NCBI RefSeq assembly: GCF_002900365.1
Contig: NZ_CP025979.1
Span: 3,038,001-3,102,000 of the forward strand
Length of the DNA: 64,000 nucleotides
Origin: Escherichia marmotae
GTDB taxonomy: Bacteria > Pseudomonadota > Gammaproteobacteria > Enterobacterales > Enterobacteriaceae
Reading direction: 5' to 3'
Shown here: positions 44,499-52,927 of the stretch, in pieces
Numbering within the stretch: the first letter of the stretch is position 1
How the letters are laid out: each line of letters opens with the position of its first letter
The notes under the pieces: model-generated
What the model was told of the DNA's origin: nothing
Database searches by the model: none
The model's input: the letters and a program-made list of their open reading frames with translations, nothing else
Program-made: the position numbers and the translations under genes

Positions 44499-45485
44499 AT
44501 GAAATTACGTTCTGTAACCTACGCTTTATTAATTGCCGGAGTGGCTACATTCAGTACATCTTCTCTGGCGGCACAATCATTACGTTTCGGTTATGAAACA
44601 TCACAAACCGATTCGCAACATATTGCGGCAAAAAAATTCAATGAATTATTGCAAGAGAAAACCAAAGGTGAGCTGAAATTAAAACTGTTCCCGGACAGTA
44701 CCCTCGGCAATGCACAGGCGATGATCAGTGGTGTGCGCGGTGGCACCATTGATATGGAGATGTCCGGCTCGAATAACTTTGCGGGACTCTCACCCGTGAT
44801 AAACCTGCTGGATGTACCTTTCCTGTTCCGCGATACCGCCCACGCGCATAAAACCCTCGATGGCAAAGTGGGCGACGAGTTGAAAGCCTCCCTCGAAGGC
44901 AAAGGACTGAAAGTACTGGCGTACTGGGAAAACGGCTGGCGTGATGTGACTAACTCTCGCGCGCCGGTAAAAACCCCTGCAGACCTGAAAGGACTGAAGA
45001 TTCGCACCAACAACAGCCCGATGAATATCGCCGCATTTAAAGTGTTCGGTGCCAACCCAATCCCGATGCCATTTGCTGAAGTCTATACCGGCCTGGAAAC
45101 TCGCACCATCGACGCGCAAGAGCATCCGATCAACGTCGTCTGGTCAGCAAAATTTTACGAAGTACAAAAGCACCTTTCTCTGACACATCACGCTTATTCA
45201 CCGCTTCTGGTGGTGATCAACAAAGCGAAGTTTGATGGCTTAAGCCCGCAGATGCAGGAAGCTCTGGTCTCCTCCGCGCAAGAAGCGGGTAGCTACCAGC
45301 GCAAACTGGTTGCTGAAGATCAGCAAAAAATCATCGACGGTATGAAAGACGCCGGTGTAGAAGTCATCACCGATCTTGACCGCAAAGCCTTTAGCGACGC
45401 CCTGGGTACTCAGATCCGCGACATGTTTGTTAAAGATGTTCCGCAGGGTGCTGATCTGCTGAAAGCCGTGGATGAGGTGCAATAA
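44499..45485 (+). CDS. yiaO: YiaO, TRAP transporter periplasmic binding protein
   Basis: DctP-family receptor for 2,3-diketo-L-gulonate, 328 residues. The signal peptide covers about residues 1-24 (ending SSLAA before QSLRFG). The substrate-binding arginine of the family lies in LKGLKIRTNNSPMN near residue 165-170, with ARTIDAQEHP-type hinge sequence (TRTIDAQEHPINVVW) later. It starts 12 bases after yiaN. Confidence 0.94.
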   Translation: MKLRSVTYALLIAGVATFSTSSLAAQSLRFGYETSQTDSQHIAAKKFNELLQEKTKGELKLKLFPDSTLGNAQAMISGVRGGTIDMEMSGSNNFAGLSPVINLLDVPFLFRDTAHAHKTLDGKVGDELKASLEGKGLKVLAYWENGWRDVTNSRAPVKTPADLKGLKIRTNNSPMNIAAFKVFGANPIPMPFAEVYTGLETRTIDAQEHPINVVWSAKFYEVQKHLSLTHHAYSPLLVVINKAKFDGLSPQMQEALVSSAQEAGSYQRKLVAEDQQKIIDGMKDAGVEVITDLDRKAFSDALGTQIRDMFVKDVPQGADLLKAVDEVQ

Positions 45486-45488
45486 ACC

Positions 45489-46985
45489 ATGACGCAATAC
45501 TGGCTGGGGTTAGATTGTGGCGGTAGCTGGCTAAAAGCCGGACTGTATGACCGCGAAGGCCGGGAGGCGGGCGTGCAGCGCCTGCCGCTGTGCGCATTAA
45601 GCCCGCAGCCAGGTTGGGTAGAGCGCGATATGGCAGAACTGTGGCAATGCTGCACTTCCGTCATTCGCGATCTGCTTGCAAATACCGGTGTCAGTGGTGC
45701 TCAAATTGTCGGCATCGGCATTTCAGCACAAGGTAAGGGATTGTTTCTACTAGATAAAAATAACAACCCGCTCGGTAACGCCATTTTATCCTCTGACCGC
45801 CGGGCGATGGCAATCGTTCGTCGCTGGCAGGAAGAAGACGTACCGGAAAAGCTCTACCCACTGACCCGACAAACGCTGTGGACCGGGCATCCTGTGTCGC
45901 TGCTACGTTGGCTGAAAGAGCACGAACCAGAACGCTATGCACAAATTGGCTGCGTGATGATGACACATGACTACCTGCGCTGGTGTTTAACCGGCGTAAA
46001 AGGCTGCGAAGAGAGCAATATTTCGGAGTCCAATCTCTACAACATGAGCAGCGGGCAATATGACCCACGCCTCACCGACTGGCTGGGGATCAGTGAAATC
46101 AATCACGCCCTGCCGCCTGTTGTCGGTTCAGCCGAAATTTGCGGGGAAATCACCGCTCAGACAGCCGAATTGACCGGTCTGGAAGCGGGTACGCCCGTTG
46201 TCGGCGGTCTGTTTGATGTGGTTTCCACCGCGCTCTGCGCCGGGATCGACGACGAATTTACCCTCAACGCAGTGATGGGCACCTGGGCGGTGACCAGCGG
46301 TATTACATCAGGTCTGCGTGACGGCGAAGCGCATCCGTATGTCTATGGCCGCTACGTCAACGACGGTGAGTTCATCGTTCACGAAGCCAGCCCGACCTCC
46401 TCCGGCAATCTCGAATGGTTTACCGCGCAGTGGGGAGGAATCTCATTTGATGAAATCAACCAGGCCGTTGCCAGCTTGCCAAAAGCCAATGGCACTCTCT
46501 TTTTTCTGCCATTCCTGTACGGCAGCAACGCCGGACTCGAGATGACCAGCGGTTTCTACGGTATGCAGGCGATACACACCCGCGCACATCTGTTGCAGGC
46601 CATTTATGAAGGTGTGGTGTTCAGTCACATGACGCATCTCAACCGGATGCGTGAACGTTTTACCGATGTGCATACCCTTCGCGTCACTGGTGGCCCTGCG
46701 CATTCTGATGTCTGGATGCAAATGCTGGCAGATGTCAGCGGCTTACGCATTGAACTGCCGCAGGTAGAAGAAACCGGATGTTTTGGCGCGGCGCTTGCCG
46801 CCCGCGTCGGTACGGGGGTTTATCGCAATTTCAATGAAGCCCAGCGCAGCTTGCAGCATCCGGTACGCACACTGCTACCGGACATGACCGCACATCAGCA
46901 TTACCAACAAAAATATCAACGCTATCAACATTTAATTGCCGCAATTCAGGGCTATCACGTCCATATCAAGGAGCATCATTTATGA
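45489..46985 (+). CDS. lyxK: LyxK, L-xylulose kinase
   Basis: FGGY-family kinase that phosphorylates L-xylulose and 3-keto-L-gulonate. It has 498 residues, the K-12 length. The phosphate loop LGLDCGGSWLKAGLY is at the N-terminus, the catalytic aspartate in VVGGLFDVVSTALCAGID near 243, and the adenosine motif LRVTGGPAHSDVWMQMLADV near 400. It lies three bases after yiaO and overlaps sgbH by ATGA. Confidence 0.95.
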   Translation: MTQYWLGLDCGGSWLKAGLYDREGREAGVQRLPLCALSPQPGWVERDMAELWQCCTSVIRDLLANTGVSGAQIVGIGISAQGKGLFLLDKNNNPLGNAILSSDRRAMAIVRRWQEEDVPEKLYPLTRQTLWTGHPVSLLRWLKEHEPERYAQIGCVMMTHDYLRWCLTGVKGCEESNISESNLYNMSSGQYDPRLTDWLGISEINHALPPVVGSAEICGEITAQTAELTGLEAGTPVVGGLFDVVSTALCAGIDDEFTLNAVMGTWAVTSGITSGLRDGEAHPYVYGRYVNDGEFIVHEASPTSSGNLEWFTAQWGGISFDEINQAVASLPKANGTLFFLPFLYGSNAGLEMTSGFYGMQAIHTRAHLLQAIYEGVVFSHMTHLNRMRERFTDVHTLRVTGGPAHSDVWMQMLADVSGLRIELPQVEETGCFGAALAARVGTGVYRNFNEAQRSLQHPVRTLLPDMTAHQHYQQKYQRYQHLIAAIQGYHVHIKEHHL

Positions 46986-47644
46986 GCCAACCTTTTCTAC
47001 AACTGGCCCTCGACCACTCATCGCTTGAAGCCGCACAGCGCGACGTGACGCTGTTAAAAGACAGCGTCGATATCGTCGAAGCGGGCACCATTCTCTGCTT
47101 AAACGAAGGGCTTGGCGCGGTGAGAGCCTTGCGTGAACAGTGCCCGAACAAAATCATCGTCGCTGACTGGAAAGTTGCCGACGCCGGTGAAACGCTCGCT
47201 CAACAGGCGTTTAGCGCGGGAGCCAACTGGATGACCATTATCTGCGCCGCACCGCTCGCCACGGTAGAAAAAGGCCATGCGATGGCGCAACGCTACGGCG
47301 GTGAAATTCAGATTGAACTATTCGGCAACTGGACGCTGGACGACGCCTGCGACTGGTATCGAATTGGCGTGCGACAAGCGATTTATCATCGTGGTCGCGA
47401 CGCGCAGGCCAGCGGGCAGCAGTGGGGCGAGACCGATCTGGCACGTATGAAGGCACTTTCTGATATCGGCCTCGAACTTTCTATTACCGGCGGAATTACC
47501 CCTGCCGACCTGCCGCTATTTAAAGATATCCGCGTGAAGGCGTTTATTGCCGGGCGAGCGCTGACGGGCGCAGCAAATCCGACACAGGTTGCTGCCGATT
47601 TCCATGCGCAAATCGATACTATCTGGGGAGGCGCGCGTGCGTAA
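46982..47644 (+). CDS. sgbH: SgbH, 3-keto-L-gulonate-6-phosphate decarboxylase
   Basis: Orotidine-decarboxylase-superfamily enzyme converting 3-keto-L-gulonate 6-phosphate to L-xylulose 5-phosphate and CO2. It has 220 residues. The catalytic Asp-x-Lys pair is in IIVADWKVADAG near residue 60, the phosphate-binding GGITP and AFIAGRALTGA near 170-200. The start overlaps the lyxK stop, and the stop overlaps the sgbU GTG start. Confidence 0.95.
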   Translation: MSQPFLQLALDHSSLEAAQRDVTLLKDSVDIVEAGTILCLNEGLGAVRALREQCPNKIIVADWKVADAGETLAQQAFSAGANWMTIICAAPLATVEKGHAMAQRYGGEIQIELFGNWTLDDACDWYRIGVRQAIYHRGRDAQASGQQWGETDLARMKALSDIGLELSITGGITPADLPLFKDIRVKAFIAGRALTGAANPTQVAADFHAQIDTIWGGARA

Positions 47645-48497
47645 TCATCCGTTAGGTATTTATGAAAAAGCACTGGCAAAAAATCTCTCCTGGCCAGAGC
47701 GGTTGGTGCTGACAAAAAGCTGCGGTTTTGATTTTGTCGAAATGTCGGTGGATGAAACTGATGAGCGTCTGGCGCGCCTTGACTGGAGCGCCGCACAAAG
47801 GGCTTCGCTGGTCACCGCGATGATCGAAACAGGCGTTGCCATTCCATCAATGTGCCTTTCTGCCCATCGCCGTTTTCCTTTTGGCAGCCGTGACGAGGCG
47901 GTACGCCAGCGAGCACGGGAGATCATGAGCAAAGCGATTCGTCTGGCACGCGATCTCGGTATTCGTACCATTCAACTGGCGGGCTACGACGTCTATTACG
48001 AAGACCATGACGAAGGCACACAGCAACGGTTTGCTGAAGGGCTGGCGTGGGCGGTTGAACAGGCGGCGGCATCGCAAGTGATGCTGGCGGTGGAGATTAT
48101 GGACACCGCGTTTATGAACTCCATCAGCAAGTGGAAAAAATGGGATGAAATGCTCGCCTCGCCGTGGTTCACCGTCTACCCGGACGTCGGCAACCTTAGC
48201 GCCTGGGGCAATGATGTTCCCGCTGAACTGAAATTGGGGATTGACCGTATCGCGGCTATTCACCTGAAAGACACTCAACCAGTCACAGAGCAAAGCCCTG
48301 GTCAGTTTCGTGATGTGCCGTTTGGCGAAGGCTGCGTTGATTTCGTTGGCATCTTTAAAACGCTGCATGAACTGAATTATCGCGGTTCATTCCTGATTGA
48401 GATGTGGACAGAAAAAGCCAATGAGCCGGTGCTGGAAATTATTCAGGCGCGGCGCTGGATTGAAGCACGTATGCAGGAGGCCGGATTTATATGTTAG
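47637..48497 (+). CDS. sgbU: SgbU, L-xylulose-5-phosphate 3-epimerase
   Basis: TIM-barrel epimerase converting L-xylulose 5-phosphate to L-ribulose 5-phosphate. The start is GTG (VRNHPLGIYEKAL), giving 286 residues; this overlaps the sgbH end by eight bases and has a GGGAGGC ribosome-binding site. Metal and substrate residues lie in IQLAGYDVYYE, LAVEIMDTAFMNS and FGEGCVDF. It overlaps sgbE by seven bases. Confidence 0.94.
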   Translation: MRNHPLGIYEKALAKNLSWPERLVLTKSCGFDFVEMSVDETDERLARLDWSAAQRASLVTAMIETGVAIPSMCLSAHRRFPFGSRDEAVRQRAREIMSKAIRLARDLGIRTIQLAGYDVYYEDHDEGTQQRFAEGLAWAVEQAAASQVMLAVEIMDTAFMNSISKWKKWDEMLASPWFTVYPDVGNLSAWGNDVPAELKLGIDRIAAIHLKDTQPVTEQSPGQFRDVPFGEGCVDFVGIFKTLHELNYRGSFLIEMWTEKANEPVLEIIQARRWIEARMQEAGFIC

Positions 48498-49186
48498 AGC
48501 AACTAAAAGCCGAAGTGCTGGCGGCGAACCTGGCGCTTCCCGCTCATCATCTGGTGACGTTCACCTGGGGCAATGTCAGCGCGGTAGACGAAACGCGACA
48601 ATGGATGGTGATCAAGCCTTCCGGTGTCGAGTACGACGTGATGACCGCCGATGATATGGTGGTGATTGAAATAGCCAGCGGTAAGGTGGTGGAAGGCAGC
48701 AAAAAGCCCTCTTCCGACACGCCAACGCATCTGGCACTCTACCGTCGCTATGCAGAAATCAGCGGTATTGTGCATACCCACTCGCGCCACGCCACTATCT
48801 GGTCGCAGGCCGGGCTGGATCTCCCCGCCTGGGGCACCACGCACGCCGATTACTTCTATGGTGCCATCCCCTGCACGCGCCTGATGACCGCAAAGGAGAT
48901 CAACGGCGAGTATGAATACCAGACCGGCGAAGTGATCATTGAAACTTTCGAAGAACGCGGCAGGAGTCCAGCGCAAATTCCGGCGGTGCTGGTGCATTCT
49001 CACGGCCCGTTCGCCTGGGGAAAAAATGCCGCCGATGCGGTGCATAATGCCGTAGTACTGGAAGAATGCGCCTATATGGGACTGTTCTCACGCCAGCTCG
49101 CGCCGCAGCTTCCTGCCATGCAAAACGAACTGCTGAATAAACACTACCTGCGTAAGCATGGGGCGAATGCTTATTACGGGCAGTAA
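48491..49186 (+). CDS. sgbE: SgbE, L-ribulose-5-phosphate 4-epimerase
   Basis: Class II aldolase-family enzyme converting L-ribulose 5-phosphate to D-xylulose 5-phosphate, which enters the pentose phosphate pathway. It has 231 residues, complete. Zinc ligands are visible in IVHTHSRHATIWSQ near residue 97 and in AVLVHSHGPFAWG near 170; substrate residues GNVSAVD near 28 and KPSGVEYD near 43. It is the last gene of the operon. In K-12 yiaT follows; here the next gene is yiiG. Confidence 0.95.
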   Translation: MLEQLKAEVLAANLALPAHHLVTFTWGNVSAVDETRQWMVIKPSGVEYDVMTADDMVVIEIASGKVVEGSKKPSSDTPTHLALYRRYAEISGIVHTHSRHATIWSQAGLDLPAWGTTHADYFYGAIPCTRLMTAKEINGEYEYQTGEVIIETFEERGRSPAQIPAVLVHSHGPFAWGKNAADAVHNAVVLEECAYMGLFSRQLAPQLPAMQNELLNKHYLRKHGANAYYGQ

Positions 49187-49350
49187 TCTCTCACGCCGGG
49201 GCTTCATCGCCCCGGAACGATGAATTGATATGCTTCCGTATCCGCACAACACCGCCACTTCGATTAGCAACTCGTCTGTTGCGCTGGCTCAGTCAGGCTG
49301 ATGTCCACTGCCGTATCCGACATTACATTGATCAGCAAAATCAAAAATGT
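49187..49350. other. Junction region between sgbE and yiiG
   Basis: A hairpin CCGGGG/CCCCGG at 49195-49214 follows sgbE, without a T tract. The rest (49220-49350) has no gene of its own. On the minus strand, directly after the yiiG stop and in the same frame, a 27-codon reading begins TFLILLINVMSDTAV and ends at a TAA near 49268; the plus strand has an overlapping open frame (PLRLATRLLRWLSQADV). Either could be a gene-end remnant at a rearrangement joint, or chance. Confidence 0.5.
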
Positions 49351-50406
49351 TTAGCGCAGGCGATTATAGTCATCAACCATTTCGTTGTACTCGCGTAATG
49401 CTCTCGGGAAAGAGTCTTCGACCATCCAACTTGAGTTTGCATCCTGAAGTTGCTCTTTATCCCAGTCAGAGTACGGGACTTTATCTCTGACGCGGCGAAC
49501 ATATTTTTTAGCCTCGAGCTGATATTGATCTGCCGAATTAATGAACGAGAAATTCATGCCGCCTTTATCCGCTTCTTTGGCCTGCGCCACCAGCGTTTCA
49601 AGTTCAGTCACTTTCTTCATTGTCGCTTCGGCATCAAACTTATCTTGCGATATCAGGTTATTAATTTGTTTCGCTGAAATCATGACCGCCAGAGAGTAGT
49701 AGTTGAATGTTTTCCCTTCTCTTTGTTCAATATTTTTCAGTTCCGCAAGCTGGCGCTTATCATTAATTTCCTGAATTGCCGCATGATAAGATTCTGCTAC
49801 AGGCTCAAAGGCTTCAATATTTTTTAAGAATGTCTGGTGCAGCGTTTTCCCTTTGGCAAACGCATCGTCTTTATAATTTTCCTGGGTGTAATATTTATCC
49901 ATTTCGTTAATAGTATTACCCAACGCCACGGCAGCATCGATATAACCCACCGCCACGCCATCAATAGGTTGCAGCGCAGGCGTTAACGCCACAGCACTTT
50001 TTACGCCTTTTTCACACTCAGAGAGATTGGATTCACTGATGCCGTAGATGCCATAAACAGTTCTCTCTTTACTGGTAGGCCCCTGTTTAAAATCTTTCAG
50101 CCAGTCAGCGTAACGTGCCAGACTGTTCTGCACAGGGAGCTGTAACTTGTTGTAGCACTTGATATAGATATCCATTTTTTCGTTAAAAACCGCTTGTTCA
50201 TCGACCACCGGTTGCGCAGGTGTTTCAGGTTTAGCTTCTGCTTTTGCAACGGGGGCTTCTGTAGGTTTCGCTTCAGGAGCTGGTGTGGCAGGTTGACTAT
50301 TGGCGGGCGGGGGAGTTTCTGTTTCGGCTTTTTTATCATCACAGCCAGTGATACCGAGAGCCATTATAGCGACTATAATAGCGGAAGATAATAAATTCCT
50401 TTTCAT
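49351..50406 (-). CDS. yiiG: YiiG, DUF3829 lipoprotein
   Basis: A 351-residue lipoprotein of unknown function. The lipobox ITGC puts the lipidated Cys at residue 22, followed by Asp-Asp; Asp at +2 is the Lol-avoidance signal, predicting retention in the inner membrane. Residues 25-65 are a Pro/Ala/Glu/Lys-rich linker (TPAPEAKPTEAPVAKAEAK), then a helical DUF3829 domain with FNEKMDIYIKCYNKLQ. The sequence matches K-12 YiiG, a gene next to fdhD there, but at a distant chromosomal place from sgbE. Confidence 0.93.
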   Translation of the reverse strand: MKRNLLSSAIIVAIMALGITGCDDKKAETETPPPANSQPATPAPEAKPTEAPVAKAEAKPETPAQPVVDEQAVFNEKMDIYIKCYNKLQLPVQNSLARYADWLKDFKQGPTSKERTVYGIYGISESNLSECEKGVKSAVALTPALQPIDGVAVGYIDAAVALGNTINEMDKYYTQENYKDDAFAKGKTLHQTFLKNIEAFEPVAESYHAAIQEINDKRQLAELKNIEQREGKTFNYYSLAVMISAKQINNLISQDKFDAEATMKKVTELETLVAQAKEADKGGMNFSFINSADQYQLEAKKYVRRVRDKVPYSDWDKEQLQDANSSWMVEDSFPRALREYNEMVDDYNRLR

Positions 50407-50619
50407 TTAATTGCCTTATAAATAGATAAATAAGAGAGTAAATATAATAAATAAAAAAAATAAAATGTCACTACACGCGTTTTGTTTATAAATAAACACA
50501 TATAATTCACAGAATGAATAAGCTCTGCAATTTAATATATAAATCGCAGAACTTAATTTAATTAACAGTTCAGCCGTTGCGGAGGGGGAGTTTCCTGCTC
50601 CCCATTATTTAAGCCCCGA
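50407..50619 (-). promoter_or_regulatory. yiiG upstream region and end of the TPR transcript
   Basis: Strongly AT-rich sequence upstream of yiiG (50430-50560) fits a promoter and leader. A GC hairpin, GGGGAG/CTCCCC at 50586-50603, lies just after the stop of the TPR gene, with no good T tract, and may be a weak terminator. Confidence 0.45.
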
Positions 50620-52926
50620 TTACATCCCATAACGTTCAGAAATAGCAGCATGCTTCTCTTCATTCGCACCGGCTTCTTTGGCAAGACGCCACCAGCACAA
50701 CGGATGTTCCCAGTCAGCGGTCAATTCACTCAGGCTCTTATCGATATCACCTTTAGAAACTGAACGCGGTGCACTGATGACAAAGTAGAACGCAGACAGC
50801 GGCTGTGCATCTTCTCCCTGATGACTGTCCGTTAACGTATAGTCATCATTACTGTTGCTCCAGTAGTACCAGTTTCGTTCACGGAGCGCCTCACGGAAGG
50901 TATTAAACTGTTCTTCACCAGGCATAACACCTTCGCAGAACCAGGACTCGCCGTACCCGGTCGGGATAATGGTTTGCAGGCACCCATAGAGCGGAGTGAA
51001 ATTCTTCTGCTCTTCTTCGTCTTCTGGTCGGGTATTCAACATTTCCGCATCGAAAACGACAATTTCATCAACATGTTGCGGGAAATCGGTCCGGTAAGTC
51101 GGCTCTATAATCCTTGCCGTTACCGGCCCAATCCGCTGGGCATAGTAATAGCGGTATTCGAAGTTTTCCCGGAAACGGATGTTCAATAACCCCCATTTTT
51201 CGTCGATAAAACCTTCGCCTTCCGTAAGTTCTATTTCCAGCTCGGCTGCAATAGCACGCACCAGATCCCATTGTTGTAAGATGCTGGCGGTCGCCATGAT
51301 ATCCCACTGGAGATTGCGAATATCTTCTTCACGGCTAATCAAAAGCTGCTGTAATTGCTGTAAATAATCCAGTTGCCGATCCCAGGCATCCTGTTTTTGC
51401 GCCGCCCAGGAGCACATACGATAAACGCCTGGCCACTCGCGCCCTTTTGCGTTTTCCAGCAATTGTTGACCAATTGTCTCCAGTTCACTCCAGTCTTCCT
51501 GTTGGTTGATCACTCGCGCGCGGAACCACAGCGCCATATGTAGCAGCCCCGCCTGTTCATACAGCTTCGCCAGGTGCTCAATGGTTTGCTGATCGCCACG
51601 GTTAAGCAACAAATCCAGCAGGTCGAAACAGAGACCGTTATCTTCCTCAATATGACTTTCAACGTAACATTGCAAAAGTTCGATCGACTCATTGATCGCA
51701 TTACAGGCGTTTAATGCATTGACCAGTTTGCCCAGCAATTCAGTATCATCTGGCGTGTTCAGGTAAGCACGGCGGAATACCTCTACGTCTTTTTCTGGGT
51801 CTGGCTGCGTTTCTTCATCGCTATTTTCAGATGCTTCCACTATCGGGCGAGCAAGCAACTCCGCCTCTTTGGCGGCGATTTTTTCGCTGAGTTCGAGAAA
51901 TTCACGATCGACACCCAATAACGCGCGTAATTTCGGCATGTGCCGCTGGGCCAGTTTCATCGCCATTTTAGCAACCCAGACAGATTCACGTTCCAGCGCG
52001 AGGGTGATTTGCAGTTTTGCCAGATCAACCACTTTGCGGTGCGCCCCAGCCTGCGAACGATGCTCCAGCATTTGTTGGATAATGCGCGCCAGTTGCCAAT
52101 GGTTTCTCTGCGGATGGCGAGGAAGCAGTACGGTAATAATCTTTACCCACATGCCCCATGAATAGGGAGTCAGATCTGACCAACGCGGCAATTCCTTCCA
52201 GACTTCTTCGTCCTGTCCGCATAACGCCATGATGTACAGTTTTTTCAACTGATAACTGATACGGTCGCGTCCCCAGTAATCATTTTCTTCTGCCAGTTCA
52301 TCAATCAATTTGCGTGCTTCATCGTAACGCTGAAGGGCAACCAAAATATCGGCACGGGTCGCCAGCAGCGCTTCTAAATATTCACTCCCCGCTGCGTTTA
52401 CCGCGTCGATTTGCCTGTCGATATAAACCAACGCCTCTTCTGTTTTGTTGGAATCCATCAGTGCGCTGGCATATTCGCAGGATAAACACATAAAACAGCT
52501 CCAGGTCGGATCAATGCGCGCGATGGTCTCTTCACATACCGCCATGCGTTCATTAGCCCAGCCTGGGGCATCTATATTCTCGTAGCAGGCGGATAAATCC
52601 TGCGTAACGCAGATAGATTGCGGGCAATCTTTCGCCTCTTCCCGATGTGCTTTTTCAAACAGCGCCACCACATCAGGCAGCACTTTTTCGCCTTCTTCGT
52701 GGTTAGTCAGACGATGGCGCATTTCCCAGTGTCCGATAAATATTTCCAGCCACGGATTTTTTGCCACCTGATTAAGTGCTTTCATTTCCGGTAATAATGA
52801 ATCGCACTTTTCCATTTGCAGATGCAAAACACCTTCTGAAAAATCATCAATAAGTTGCGGAATATATTCTTGCCCGGCATCGCGCAACTCCTAACTATAT
52901 TTATTGTACCACTCCCATGTATCCAT
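50620..52926 (-). pseudogene. TPR-like partner protein of the HSP90 homologue (amber codon 12)
   Basis: A large soluble helical protein, 755 residues readable from codon TTG at 52887 (MRDAGQEYIPQ). The natural start is probably the ATG at 52926, one base after the HSP90 stop and preceded by AAGGAAAAT. That reading goes MDTWEWYNKYS, TAG (52893-52891), then ELRDAGQEYIPQ in frame. Residues 1-560 are a series of helix pairs of the TPR type, e.g. EEALVYIDRQIDAVNAAGSE with DEARKLIDELAEENDYW. The C-terminal 190 residues form a different domain with aromatic runs (NWYYWSNSNDDYT). No catalytic motif is seen. It is broken unless the codon is suppressed or translation restarts. Confidence 0.75.
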
Positions 52927-52927
52927 T

